From Paramesorhizobium sp049065735 (GTDB taxonomy: Bacteria > Pseudomonadota > Alphaproteobacteria > Rhizobiales > Rhizobiaceae), in contig NZ_JBAKHD010000001.1 of NCBI RefSeq assembly GCF_049065735.1, positions 310,001-374,000 on the forward strand: 64,000 bases of DNA, in the 5' to 3' direction. The notes below the pieces were generated by a model, which worked only from the letters and a program-made list of their open reading frames with translations, searched no databases and was not told the origin of the DNA. A program made the translations under genes and the position numbers. Positions 8,008 to 15,259 of the stretch are shown piece by piece (position 1 is the stretch's first letter; each line of letters starts with the position of its first letter).

Positions 8008-8379
8008 ATGTCCTATGTCGATGGCTTTGTCCTGGCTGTGCCGAAGGCCAACCGCGAAGCGTTTCGGAAGCTGGCAGAGGATGCGGCGGTGGTCTTCAGG
8101 GATCACGGCGCGTTGAGCGTTGTCGAGTGCTGGGGCGACGATGTGCCTGAGGGCGAGGTTACCTCGTTTCCCATGGCGGTGAAGTGCGAGCCGGATGAAG
8201 TGGTGTGCTTCTCCTGGATCGTCTGGCCTTCGCGCGAGGCGCGCGACGAGGGAAACCGGAAAGTGATGGAAGACCCGCGCATGAGGATGCCTGACGGCAG
8301 CGCGCCCTTTGACGCCAGGCGCATGATCTATGGCGGCTTCACGCCGATCGTCGGCGATCCGGCTCTGGCAAGGGGATAG
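8008..8379 (+). CDS. DUF1428 family protein
   Basis: A 123-residue cytosolic protein with DUF1428 features: MSYVDGFVLAVPKANREAFR at the start, VVECWGDDVPEGEVTSFPMA, FSWIVWPSREARDEGNRKVM and RRMIYGGFTPIV at the end. The family has a ferredoxin-like (dimeric alpha-beta barrel) fold related to YbaA of E. coli; no activity is established. The start at 8008 is fixed by a strong GGAGGAGG site eight bases upstream; an earlier in-frame ATG has none. Confidence 0.85.
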   Translation: MSYVDGFVLAVPKANREAFRKLAEDAAVVFRDHGALSVVECWGDDVPEGEVTSFPMAVKCEPDEVVCFSWIVWPSREARDEGNRKVMEDPRMRMPDGSAPFDARRMIYGGFTPIVGDPALARG

Positions 8380-8383
8380 TGTC

Positions 8384-8510
8384 CCAAAAAAACAACACCC
8401 GCCGCGGGAGGAGGTGCGGCGGGTGCTATTTGTAAAGGCCGGCTTGGGAGGAGGAGGTGCCGGCCTTTTATCGCGGGGGTCTGGGAGGAGGAGGTGACCC
8501 CGGCGATATC
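8384..8510 (-). ncRNA. CcsR/'cuckoo'-like RNA with three CCUCCUCCC-loop hairpins
   Basis: Read on the minus strand, three consecutive GC-rich hairpins lie 42 bases behind the DUF1127 stop: stems at 8471-8481/8496-8506, 8434-8443/8459-8468 and 8396-8405/8416-8425. Their loops read ACCUCCUCCUCCCA, ACCUCCUCCUCCCAA and ACCUCCUCCC. The last hairpin has a ten-pair perfect stem and is followed by UUGUUUUUUU, so it is also the terminator. A DUF1127 gene followed by RNAs with CCUCCUCCC loops is the known arrangement of Rhodobacter CcsR RNAs and of the 'cuckoo' family, made by processing of the mRNA 3' end. The loops match the 16S anti-Shine-Dalgarno sequence and could bind GGAGG sites. Family membership is by motif only. 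Confidence 0.8.
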
Positions 8511-8551
8511 TCTATAATTCTCTGCGCATGGGACGAGCCATGCGGCTAAAC

Positions 8552-8698
8552 TTAGCGAGCGACGGCCTTGCGGGCGACGTAGGGGATTTCGGCGGGAAGG
8601 ATGCCGAGATCGTTCAGTTCGCGGGTCGAAAGGCGGCTCAGTTCATTTACGGTCGCGCGGTAACGGCGCCAGTTGTTGTAGGAGCGGATCAGGTTCAT
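8552..8698 (-). CDS. DUF1127 small protein, host gene of the 3' hairpin RNA
   Basis: A 48-residue, arginine-rich protein: MNLIRSYNNWRRYRATVNEL, then SRLSTRELNDLGILPAEIPY and VARKAVAR. The pattern W-R-R-Y-R, L-S-x-L-S-x-R-E-L-x-D-L-G-I is diagnostic for DUF1127. In Rhodobacter a protein of this family (CcaF1) binds RNA and affects maturation of the downstream CcsR RNAs; that role here is inference from gene order. The start codon at 8698 follows AGGTGAGAG. It is too short for most automatic callers and may be missing in other annotations. Confidence 0.85.
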   Translation of the reverse strand: MNLIRSYNNWRRYRATVNELSRLSTRELNDLGILPAEIPYVARKAVAR

Positions 8699-8971
8699 TT
8701 CTCTCACCTAGACTTCGTTCGTTCGTTTTTATGTGAGCCACATATAGCCTCGCGTCGCAAAAATGTGCAGAGGCGATTTTGCATGGCTGCCTTGCAAGAA
8801 ATGCTCTGAGGCCTTTGATTTCTGACATTTTTTCGTCATCATCCTCCCCTTGCATCGCATATTGCGGCGCAATATGGACGCGCCTCGGTCATTCTCACGG
8901 AATTTGAGATCAGCAACAGTTTTGGTGGGACCGTAAAGGGTCCCCTCCAGCGCCGTTGTTCTAAATGGAAA

Positions 8972-9132
8972 GGGCGAGGCATGGATTCCTGTGACAAGCA
9001 CAGGAATGACGGCAGGTTTACTGTTGGCAGCTAACCTCGGCTCTTTCCGCTTGCTGGGAACGGTTGTCGGTGGCGCAGAAGCATTTCCACCCCGTCATTC
9101 CTGTGCTTGTCACAGGAATCCATGCCTCGCCC
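8972..9132. repeat. Palindromic element with CGTCATTCCTGTGCTTGTCA ends, copy 1
   Basis: Two 41-base arms (GGGCGAGGCATGGATTCCTG at the left edge and its complement at the right edge) enclose about 80 bases. Each arm also folds alone (TTCCTGTG/CACAGGAA). Copies with closely matching arms are at 24949-25109 and 26704-26859. The middle of copies 1 and 3 is also alike (CAGGTTTACTGTTGGCAG). Confidence 0.85.
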
Positions 9133-9199
9133 GCTCCGTCGGAGCTACGGTGCCAAATGGAGCCCAAGCGATCCCATCAAAACATGAACGTCCCCAGCC

Positions 9200-9317
9200 A
9201 AAAAAAGAGCCGGACTTGCGAAAGCCCGGCTTCAAGTTTTGAAGGTGCCCATTCGGGCAAAACCTCCAGAGGGGAACACTTGCCGCGCGCAATGGGAGGA
9301 GACGCGCCTGCAAGTGA
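9200..9317 (-). ncRNA. Candidate trans-acting sRNA with CUCCUCCC loop (alpha-r14-like)
   Basis: Minus-strand locus of about 118 nt with its own promoter (9322-9350). Hairpin 1 starts at the predicted 5' end: CACTTGC/GCAAGTG outer stem, GCGCG/CGCGC inner stem, loop containing UCUCCUCCC (9294-9302). Hairpin 2 is AGGUUUUGCCC-GAAU-GGGCACCU. Hairpin 3 is the terminator, stem AGCCGGGCUU/AAGUCCGGCU followed by seven U. Size, start with an anti-Shine-Dalgarno hairpin and Rho-independent end resemble the rhizobial alpha-r14 family (for example NfeR1 of Sinorhizobium), but assignment needs a covariance search. No convincing ORF is in the transcript. Confidence 0.6.
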
Positions 9318-9321
9318 CGCT

Positions 9322-9350
9322 GATATGGAGAAGGCTTTTGTCATCTTCAA
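9322..9350 (-). promoter_or_regulatory. Promoter of the sRNA candidate
   Basis: On the minus strand a -35 box CTTGAAG (TTGAAG at 9350-9345) and a -10 box CATATC (9327-9322) are exactly 17 bases apart. The expected start point near 9316-9317 coincides with the first stem base of the sRNA. Confidence 0.6.
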
Positions 9351-9389
9351 GCCCTCAGGCAAAAAATTTTGTGCAGCGCGATGAAAATG

Positions 9390-9470
9390 AGGGCAGTAGG
9401 GCGGTCTGTGAAAGATGCCCTACATAAACATACTTACCTACTGCCTTATTGCCCTGCTGCCTTAGCCCGG
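9390..9470. repeat. Degenerate hairpin repeat, GGCAGTAG arms (family H)
   Basis: GGGCAGTAGGGC on the left faces CCTACTGCCTTATTGCCCTG on the right, with the loop region GATGCCCTACATAAACATAC. The right arm contains the same CCTTATTGCCC rhythm as the copies at 943 and 15152. It lies between the sRNA locus and efeU and could carry part of the efeU leader. Confidence 0.55.
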
Positions 9471-9514
9471 ATAAAAGGTGACGAAAATACGAAGGCTTTT
9501 GCCGGGTGGCGGAT

Positions 9515-10357
9515 ATGCTCGTACCTTTTCTCATCATGCTGCGTGAGGGCGTGGAGGCGGCGCTGATCGTGGGCATCATCGCCAGTTATCTCCGGCAGAC
9601 AGGACGGGGCGCGTGGATGCCGGTGGTCTGGATCGGTATCCTCCTCGCGCTGGCCCTGTCGCTCGCCGTGGGCGCGGGGCTGCAATTTGCCAGCGCCGAA
9701 TTCCCGCAGAAGGCGCAGGAGCTTTTCGAGGCAGTGATCGGCTTCATCGCCGTTTTCGTGTTGACCTCCATGGTGTTCTGGATGCGCAAGGCCGCGCGCT
9801 CCATCAAGGCCGAACTGCACCATTCCATCGACGCGGCGCTTGAGACCTCCACCAACAAGGGGCTGGGGCTTATCGCCATGGTGTTCTTCGCCGTGGCTCG
9901 GGAAGGGCTGGAATCGGTGTTCTTCCTCCTCGCCGCCTTCCAGCAGAGCGACGGCATGTCGGGTCCCCTGGGCGCGCTTCTCGGCATCCTCGTCGCCATC
10001 GCCATCGGCTATGGCATCTATATTGGCGGGCTTAGGCTCAATCTGCGCCGTTTCTTCCGCTGGACCGGAATCTTCATCCTCTTCGTCGCCGCCGGCATTC
10101 TCGCCAATTCGGTCAAGGCGCTGCATGAAGCGGGGCTTTGGAACCATCTGCAACAGGTGGTTTTCGATATGAGCGGCGCGCTGCCCCTCGACAGCCCGCT
10201 GGGCTCGCTGTTGTCAGGCATGTTCGGCTATATCGACACGCCGACCGTCAGCGAGCTTGCGGCCTATATCGCCTTCCTCCTCCCCGCGCTTTTGCTTTTC
10301 CTGGCCCCGCCTGCGTTAGGCGCGCCGAAGGCGGCAAGCGCCGGGCACCATTCGTAA
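9515..10357 (+). CDS. efeU: Ferrous iron permease EfeU (FTR1 family)
   Basis: Inner-membrane iron permease of the oxidase-dependent FTR1/EfeU type. The 280-residue protein has seven predicted helices and both iron-binding REGxE motifs: LREGVEAAL in helix 1 and AREGLESVF in helix 4. The ATG at 9515 is chosen because homologues begin MxVPFLIMLREG; an in-frame GTG three codons earlier is an alternative. It is intact, unlike the frameshifted efeU of some E. coli strains. The genes efeO and efeB follow at 13 bases and with one base of overlap, forming the full EfeUOB importer, which works best at acidic pH under aerobic conditions. Confidence 0.93.
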   Translation: MLVPFLIMLREGVEAALIVGIIASYLRQTGRGAWMPVVWIGILLALALSLAVGAGLQFASAEFPQKAQELFEAVIGFIAVFVLTSMVFWMRKAARSIKAELHHSIDAALETSTNKGLGLIAMVFFAVAREGLESVFFLLAAFQQSDGMSGPLGALLGILVAIAIGYGIYIGGLRLNLRRFFRWTGIFILFVAAGILANSVKALHEAGLWNHLQQVVFDMSGALPLDSPLGSLLSGMFGYIDTPTVSELAAYIAFLLPALLLFLAPPALGAPKAASAGHHS

Positions 10358-10370
10358 AACGGGTTGGGAA

Positions 10371-11561
10371 ATGCCTGATAACAAGACCATCGACTCCATG
10401 CCGCGCCTCGTCATCCGCGCCGGGCTGGGGCTTGCCATCGTGCTCTTCGTCGGCGCCGGCGTCGCCTTCTATTATGCCTCGAAGAAGGCGAACGAGGCGC
10501 GGCGGGCCGCCGGGGGCGAGGCGGCAGCCGTCACCATCACCGACAAGGCCTGCGACCCGAACGAGCTGACCGTGCCGGCGGGCCGTGCCACATTCGAGAT
10601 CGTCAACCGCTCGCAGCGCGCGGTGGAATGGGAAATTCTCGACGGCGTCATGGTGGTGGAGGAGCGCGAGAACATCGCGCCCGGCTTCAGCCAGCGTCTC
10701 ACCGCCCGCCTTGAGCCCGGCGAATATCAGATGACCTGCGGCCTTCTCAGCAACCCACGCGGCAAGCTCACCGTCACGCCCTCCGCCAGCGCTTCCGCGG
10801 ACAGCGCCCGCCCGCAACTGACCGCCTTCATCGGCGCTCTGGCCGAATATAAGCTCTATCTGGCCGCGCAAACCGATGCGCTGGCCAAGGCGGTGAGCGA
10901 TCTGGCCAATGCCGTCAAGGCGGGCAATCTCGACGCGGCGAAAGAGCTTTACGAGCCTGCGCGCGAGGCCTATGCCCGCATCGCGCCGGTTTCGGAGGTC
11001 TTCGCCGACCTCGACACCGCCATCGACGCCCGCGCCGATTATTTTGAAAAGCGCGAAGCCGACCCGGCTTTCGGCGGGCTCCACCGCATCGAATACGGCC
11101 TTTTCGCGCAAGGAAGCACCGAAGGGCTCGCCCCGGTGACGGACAAGCTCGTCGCCGATGTCGCTACCCTGCAAGGCCGCGTCCACGCCATGCGCATCCT
11201 GCCGCAGAAGATGCTGGGCGGCTCGGCTGCGCTCCTGGACCGCTTCGCCGGCGAGACGCCGGGGCAGGAGCAGGACCGCTACGCCCATACCGACCTTGCC
11301 TCCTTCGCCGCCAATCTCGAAGGCGTGCGCAAGATCGTCGATCTCTTCCGGCCGGTGGCTGTCAAGGCCGACGCGACGCAGGTCAATGCGGTCGACAAGG
11401 ATTTCACGCAGCTTGGTGCGACGATGGATGCCTTCAGACAGGGGGACGGCTTCATCGCCTTCGACAAGCTTGACGATGCCGGCAAGGTGCAAGTGAAAGA
11501 GCAGGCCGCGCAACTGGCCGCCGATCTCGGCAGGCTCCGCGACGCTTTAGGGTTGAACTGA
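10371..11561 (+). CDS. efeO: Iron uptake protein EfeO (cupredoxin plus imelysin domain)
   Basis: Periplasmic partner of EfeU. The 396-residue protein has an N-terminal helix (about 14-32) that is either an uncleaved anchor or a signal, a cupredoxin-like domain (about 45-140, with ITDKACDPNELTVPAG and GEYQMTCGLLSNPRG), and a C-terminal imelysin/peptidase M75-like domain with the metal-site motif GGLHRIEYGLF (HxxE) and DRYAHTDLASFAANLEG. EfeO is thought to bind iron and hand it to EfeU after EfeB oxidation. Its stop overlaps the efeB start by one base. Confidence 0.92.
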   Translation: MPDNKTIDSMPRLVIRAGLGLAIVLFVGAGVAFYYASKKANEARRAAGGEAAAVTITDKACDPNELTVPAGRATFEIVNRSQRAVEWEILDGVMVVEERENIAPGFSQRLTARLEPGEYQMTCGLLSNPRGKLTVTPSASASADSARPQLTAFIGALAEYKLYLAAQTDALAKAVSDLANAVKAGNLDAAKELYEPAREAYARIAPVSEVFADLDTAIDARADYFEKREADPAFGGLHRIEYGLFAQGSTEGLAPVTDKLVADVATLQGRVHAMRILPQKMLGGSAALLDRFAGETPGQEQDRYAHTDLASFAANLEGVRKIVDLFRPVAVKADATQVNAVDKDFTQLGATMDAFRQGDGFIAFDKLDDAGKVQVKEQAAQLAADLGRLRDALGLN

Positions 11562-12850
11562 TGGACGAGATACATTCAGACGAAAAGAACGCGCCCGCCT
11601 CTCCGGCGCGGCGCAAGCTTCTCCTCGGCGCGGGCGTAGGCGCCATCGCCGGCCTCATGCCGCAAGGGGCAGGCGCCACAGTGTTGCCCAATGACAGCGT
11701 TACCAACGCGCCGGAAAGTGACAAGATTGGCGAGCGTCAGCCTTATTTCGGGCCGCATCAGCCCGGCATTGTCACGCCGCGCCCGGCAGCCGGCATGGTC
11801 GCCGCCTTCGACGTGCTCGCGCGCGACCGGGGCGAACTGGAAAAGCTCATGCGCACGCTGACGGAGCGCATCTCCTTCCTCATGCAGGGCGGCAAGGTGC
11901 CCGAGCTCGACCCGAAATTCCCGCCGCCCGATTCCGGCATTCTCGGGCCGGATATCATGCCCGACAATCTGACGGTGACGGTCGCGCTGGGCTCGTCAAT
12001 GTTCGATGACCGTTTCGGCCTGAAACCGGCAAAGCCCAAGCATCTGACCCGCATGACGAAGTTCCCCAACGATGCGCTGGACAAGAACCTTTGCCATGGC
12101 GATATGCTGATCCAGTTCTGCTCCAACACGCCCGATACCAATATCCACGCGCTGCGCGACATCGTGAAGAACACGCCGAGCCTTCTCGTGCTGCGCTGGA
12201 AGCAGGAGGGCAGCGTGCCGGCGCAGCCGCCGGCGCGGGCGAACGAGAGCGCGCGCAATTTCCTCGGCTTCCGCGACGGCTCCGCCAATCCGGACTCCGG
12301 CGACGAAGCGCTGATGAACAAGATCGTCTGGGTGCAGAAAGACAGCGGCGAGCCGCAATGGGCTGCGGGTGGCACCTATCAGGTGGTGCGCATCATCAGG
12401 AATTTCGTCGAGCGCTGGGACCGCACGCCTCTTCAGGAGCAGGAGGCGATCTTCGGACGGCGCAAGAACAGCGGCGCGCCCTTCGATGGCAAGACGGAAG
12501 CGGACGTGCCCAACTATGCCGCCGACCCCGAGGGTAAGGTGACGCCGCTCGACTCACACATCCGCCTGGCCAATCCGCGCGACGCCAATGCGGCGCAGCA
12601 CCTGATCCTGCGCCGCCCGTTCAACTATTCCAACGGCATCAGCAAATCCGGCCAGCTCGAGATGGGCCTCCTCTTCATCGCCTTCCAGGCCGATCTGGAA
12701 AAGGGCTTTATCACAGTGCAGAAACGCCTCGATGGCGAGCCGCTGGAGGAATACATCAAGCCGATCGGCGGCGGCTTTTTCTTCGCTCTGCCCGGTGTGC
12801 GCGATGAGAAGGATTATCTGGGACGGTCGCTGCTGGAGGCGACGGCGTGA
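11561..12850 (+). CDS. efeB: Deferrochelatase/peroxidase EfeB (Dyp-type haem peroxidase)
   Basis: Tat-exported haem peroxidase that oxidises ferrous iron, or removes iron from haem, for the EfeUO system. The 429-residue protein begins with a twin-arginine signal (SPARRKLLLGAGVGAIAGLM), and has the Dyp motif GFRDG (catalytic Asp), the proximal haem histidine in LDSHIRLANPR and the distal arginine in LILRRPFNYSNG. The length equals typical EfeB. It ends the efeUOB run; a palindromic repeat separates it from the second imelysin gene. Confidence 0.93.
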   Translation: MDEIHSDEKNAPASPARRKLLLGAGVGAIAGLMPQGAGATVLPNDSVTNAPESDKIGERQPYFGPHQPGIVTPRPAAGMVAAFDVLARDRGELEKLMRTLTERISFLMQGGKVPELDPKFPPPDSGILGPDIMPDNLTVTVALGSSMFDDRFGLKPAKPKHLTRMTKFPNDALDKNLCHGDMLIQFCSNTPDTNIHALRDIVKNTPSLLVLRWKQEGSVPAQPPARANESARNFLGFRDGSANPDSGDEALMNKIVWVQKDSGEPQWAAGGTYQVVRIIRNFVERWDRTPLQEQEAIFGRRKNSGAPFDGKTEADVPNYAADPEGKVTPLDSHIRLANPRDANAAQHLILRRPFNYSNGISKSGQLEMGLLFIAFQADLEKGFITVQKRLDGEPLEEYIKPIGGGFFFALPGVRDEKDYLGRSLLEATA

Positions 12851-12858
12851 ACGTAAGC

Positions 12859-13012
12859 GCCCTCCTTCCCCCTTGCGGGGAAGGTGCCCGCGTTAGCGGG
12901 CGGATGGGGGTGGTGACGCTTGGCGCTGTTGCTGGAGACAGTGGCGTATACGTCACCACCCCCATCCGTCTGCTCCGCAGACACCTTCCCCGCAAGGGGG
13001 AAGGAGGGGCGC
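12859..13012. repeat. Palindromic element with CCTTCCCCCTTGCGGGGAAG ends, copy 1
   Basis: About 154 bp. Outer arms GCCCTCCTTCCCCCTTGCGG and complement; inner segments GGATGGGGGTGGTGACG and complement. Full copies also at 53855-54000 and 56353-56503, halves at 45876-45930 and 49528-49562. Here it lies within the efe cluster between efeB and efeM. Confidence 0.85.
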
Positions 13013-13060
13013 GAGCCGATCCGCCAGCTTTTTTAAGTACACTCAAGGAGAGGATATCTG

Positions 13061-13882
13061 ATGAAAATACGTTTGCTTACCTCGGTTGCAGCTTTGGCCC
13101 TCACCACCGCTCTCACCCCCGCCCGTGCGGAAATCTCGCCGCTCGATCTCGTCCAGCCCATCGCGGACTATAAAACCTACGTCCAGCAGAACCTGGGCCA
13201 GCTGGTAAAGGACACGAAAGCCTTCACCGACGCCATCAAGGCGGGCGATCTGGAAAAGGCCAAGGCGCTCTATGCCCCCTCGCGCATACCCTATGAGAAG
13301 ATCGAGCCGATTGCCGAGCTGTTCTCCGATCTCGACGCCGCCATCGATTCCCGCGCCGACGATCACGAGGCGGGGGAGCAGTCAGACGAATTCACCGGCT
13401 TCCATCGCCTGGAATACGGCCTCTTCGCCCAGAATTCCACCGAAGGCCTCGCCCCCATCGCCGACCAGCTTTATGCCGATGTGCTGGAATTGCAGAAGCG
13501 GGTGAAAGACTTGACCGTTCCGCCGGAAAAGGTCGTGGGCGGCGCGGCGGCGCTGATGGAAGAAGTGGCGGCCAGCAAGATCTCCGGCGAGGAGGACCGC
13601 TACAGCCACACCGACCTCTGGGATTTCCAGGCCAATGTCGATGGCGCGCAGGAGATCGTCAAGCTGGTGAAGCCGCTGGTCGAGAAGGAAAACCCCGATC
13701 TCGTCAAGAAAGTAGAAGCCAACTTCGCCACCGTCGACGGCATTCTGGCGAAATACAAGACCGCCGACGGCTTCGAGACCTATGACAAGCTCACCGACGA
13801 CGACCGCAAGGCACTGGCCGGTCCGGTCACGACCCTGGCCGAAGACCTCTCGACGCTGCGCGGGACGCTGGGGCTGAATTAG
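13061..13882 (+). CDS. EfeM/EfeO-type periplasmic imelysin protein
   Basis: A second, shorter EfeO-like protein (273 residues) without the cupredoxin domain. A signal peptide (MKIRLLTSVAALALTTALTP, cleavage after ARA) leads to one imelysin domain with the same HxxE motif (GFHRLEYGLFAQNSTEGLAP) and EEDRYSHTDLWDFQANVDGA as EfeO; both end LRxxLGLN. This domain form is called EfeM. It may add iron-binding capacity or serve a different state of the importer (inference). AAGGAGAGG precedes the ATG. Its stop codon overlaps that of the convergent toxin gene by four bases. Confidence 0.87.
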   Translation: MKIRLLTSVAALALTTALTPARAEISPLDLVQPIADYKTYVQQNLGQLVKDTKAFTDAIKAGDLEKAKALYAPSRIPYEKIEPIAELFSDLDAAIDSRADDHEAGEQSDEFTGFHRLEYGLFAQNSTEGLAPIADQLYADVLELQKRVKDLTVPPEKVVGGAAALMEEVAASKISGEEDRYSHTDLWDFQANVDGAQEIVKLVKPLVEKENPDLVKKVEANFATVDGILAKYKTADGFETYDKLTDDDRKALAGPVTTLAEDLSTLRGTLGLN

Positions 13883-14325
13883 GCTCGCCCGGCACTGCCA
13901 ATTAGATGTAGTGCCGTTTTTCCCTGTTTCACTGCACCAGATGACAGTTTGCGATCGAAAGTCGCAAGCTGTCCGTTATGTGCCGCGGCCAGCGCAAGCA
14001 GGTAGGTATCTGTTATTTGCGCTGGGGTCAGAATGCGGGACGGATCGACATGGTTTGAATCGACGAGGCTCAGATCGTCGGCCCAGAATACGTGCCCCGG
14101 AAGTGTACGCAGCTTTGCAATGATTGCTGCGACATCTGCCGGCGTTCCGGGCGTATTAGGGTATTTGGGATTCCCGACGATCCTGATGACGCCATTTTCT
14201 GTTATCGGGCAGGTTGCCCAGGAGACGTGACCAATATTTGCGAACCAGCGATGCGCATCATCATGTGCCACATGGCCCGGGTCGATCAACGCGATCAGAA
14301 CATTGACGTCGAGCAGGAAGGTCAC
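13879..14325 (-). CDS. vapC: PIN-domain toxin VapC
   Basis: Predicted ribonuclease toxin of 148 residues. The PIN motif begins the protein (MTFLLDVNVLIALIDPGHVA, with Asp6), followed by PITENGVIRIVGNP, ITDTYLLALAAAHNGQLAT and FDRKLS, which supply the other acidic residues. This subfamily (TA system VapC with a TENGVxR box) is common in alphaproteobacteria. Its start overlaps the antitoxin stop by four bases. It is convergent with efeM. Confidence 0.87.
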   Translation of the reverse strand: MTFLLDVNVLIALIDPGHVAHDDAHRWFANIGHVSWATCPITENGVIRIVGNPKYPNTPGTPADVAAIIAKLRTLPGHVFWADDLSLVDSNHVDPSRILTPAQITDTYLLALAAAHNGQLATFDRKLSSGAVKQGKTALHLIGSAGRA

Positions 14326-14549
14326 GGCAGTTCGTCGCGCAAGGCGTTGACAATTTCCAGCGTGACTGGCGGTGCGTCGGGCCGCGGCGTCAACAGGGGT
14401 ATGCCATTGCGTTCACCACGCACCGGCGCGCGGCGCAGCGAACGGCGCGCGAGATCGGAAATGACCTCGCCCACGCTTTTATTCTGCTGGTCAGCCATGG
14501 CCTTTGCGGCCACAAGCACGTCGTCGTCAATCGTCAGTGTCGTGCGCAT
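14322..14549 (-). CDS. vapB: VapB-type antitoxin (ribbon-helix-helix)
   Basis: A 75-residue protein starting MRTTLTIDDDVLVAAKAMAD, the usual start of ribbon-helix-helix antitoxins of this group, with KSVGEVISDLARRSL forming the second helix and a proline-rich tail for toxin binding. An in-frame ATG eight codons upstream is possible, but the family begins at MRTT. On the minus strand TTGCCA and an ATATGA box 17 bases on give a likely promoter just upstream. Confidence 0.83.
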   Translation of the reverse strand: MRTTLTIDDDVLVAAKAMADQQNKSVGEVISDLARRSLRRAPVRGERNGIPLLTPRPDAPPVTLEIVNALRDELP

Positions 14550-14616
14550 TATTCGTCTCGCATCAAACATCACGCATCATATAATAAGGATGGTTTCCTT
14601 GGCAATGCTTGCGTCT

Positions 14617-15045
14617 TTACCGCTCAATCCGCGTCGATAATATAATCGACGACATCGTGCGCTCGACGCCTTCAAGCGCGCCGATATCGTCAAGCACCAC
14701 GTCCAGTTCCCGGATCGATGGGGCTTCGACGATGACGATCATGTCGAAATGACCGCTGACGGAGTGGAGCGTGCGCACCGCCATCATGCCGCGCAGGGCG
14801 GTCTCCACCTTCGGCGCGAGCTTAGGGACCGCCGTCACCAGCACATGCGCCTTAACGAGATTGCGCTCGTGCTCCGGCGCCAGCCGCACCGTATAGCCCT
14901 CGATCACGCCGCGCCGCTCCAGCCGCTCGATGCGGCTTTGCACCGTCGTGCGAGATACGCCGAGCCGCCGCGCAAGCTCCGCGGTGGCAGCGCGCGCGTT
15001 TTCGCGCAGGAGGGCCAAAAGCTGGTGGTCGGCGTCTGTCGTCAT
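14617..15045 (-). CDS. Lrp/AsnC family transcriptional regulator
   Basis: A 142-residue regulator with an N-terminal winged helix-turn-helix (about 5-60; LARRLGVSRTTVQSRIERLE) and a C-terminal RAM ligand-binding domain (about 65-140; SGHFDMIVIVEAPSIRELD). It is divergent from a saccharopine-dehydrogenase-like gene and shares with it a spacer holding a GATATG/CATATC palindrome and direct repeats, so it probably controls that gene and itself in response to an amino acid, perhaps lysine (inference). The start at 15045 follows the family length; upstream in-frame sequence is promoter and repeat. Confidence 0.88.
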   Translation of the reverse strand: MTTDADHQLLALLRENARAATAELARRLGVSRTTVQSRIERLERRGVIEGYTVRLAPEHERNLVKAHVLVTAVPKLAPKVETALRGMMAVRTLHSVSGHFDMIVIVEAPSIRELDVVLDDIGALEGVERTMSSIILSTRIER

Positions 15046-15060
15046 AATGCCTGATATATA

Positions 15061-15104
15061 CGTCGTTTCGTTGATATGATAGGGGCATATCGTCATTTCA
15101 TCGA
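15061..15104. promoter_or_regulatory. Putative Lrp-type operator between divergent genes
   Basis: CGTCGTTTCGTTGA (15061-15074) and CGTCATTTCATCGA (15091-15104) are direct repeats 30 bp apart, about three helical turns. Between them lies the palindrome GATATG-N7-CATATC (15073-15091). The arrangement suits an octameric Lrp-like protein wrapping several sites. Confidence 0.5.
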
Positions 15105-15151
15105 CTACTATCCGACGAGAAAACCGGCGAATCTTGCGTGTCTTACAATAC

Positions 15152-15242
15152 GGAGGGAATAGGGGAGCAAGGGAGGAGGTGAGCAGGGGAAATATGCCGA
15201 CCAAACATATTCCCTTATTCCCCTATTCCCTTACTCCCCTAC
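15152..15242. repeat. Long hairpin repeat, GGGAATA-type arms (family H)
   Basis: Arms of GGAGGGAATAGGGGAGCAAG type face CTTATTCCCCTATTCCCTTA around the loop ATATGCCGACCAAACATAT. The loop matches that of the copy at 943-1022. It ends 17 bases before the start of the saccharopine-dehydrogenase-like gene and must form part of its leader. Confidence 0.8.
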
Positions 15243-15259
15243 CCAAGAGGGAGAACACC

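Noticed and set aside
8991..9242. Short frames inside the CGTCATTCC palindromic elements
   Set aside because: The same peptides (for example PVIPVLVTGIHAS) recur wherever the repeat occurs; they are repeat DNA, not genes.
9177..9362. 61-codon minus-strand frame over the sRNA locus
   Set aside because: It runs through the terminator and its T run, and begins upstream of the predicted start point; the structure is better explained as an sRNA.
9440..9514. Fur/RirA or Irr iron box before efeU
   Set aside because: I looked for TGA-N9-TCA and ICE-like motifs and found none convincing.
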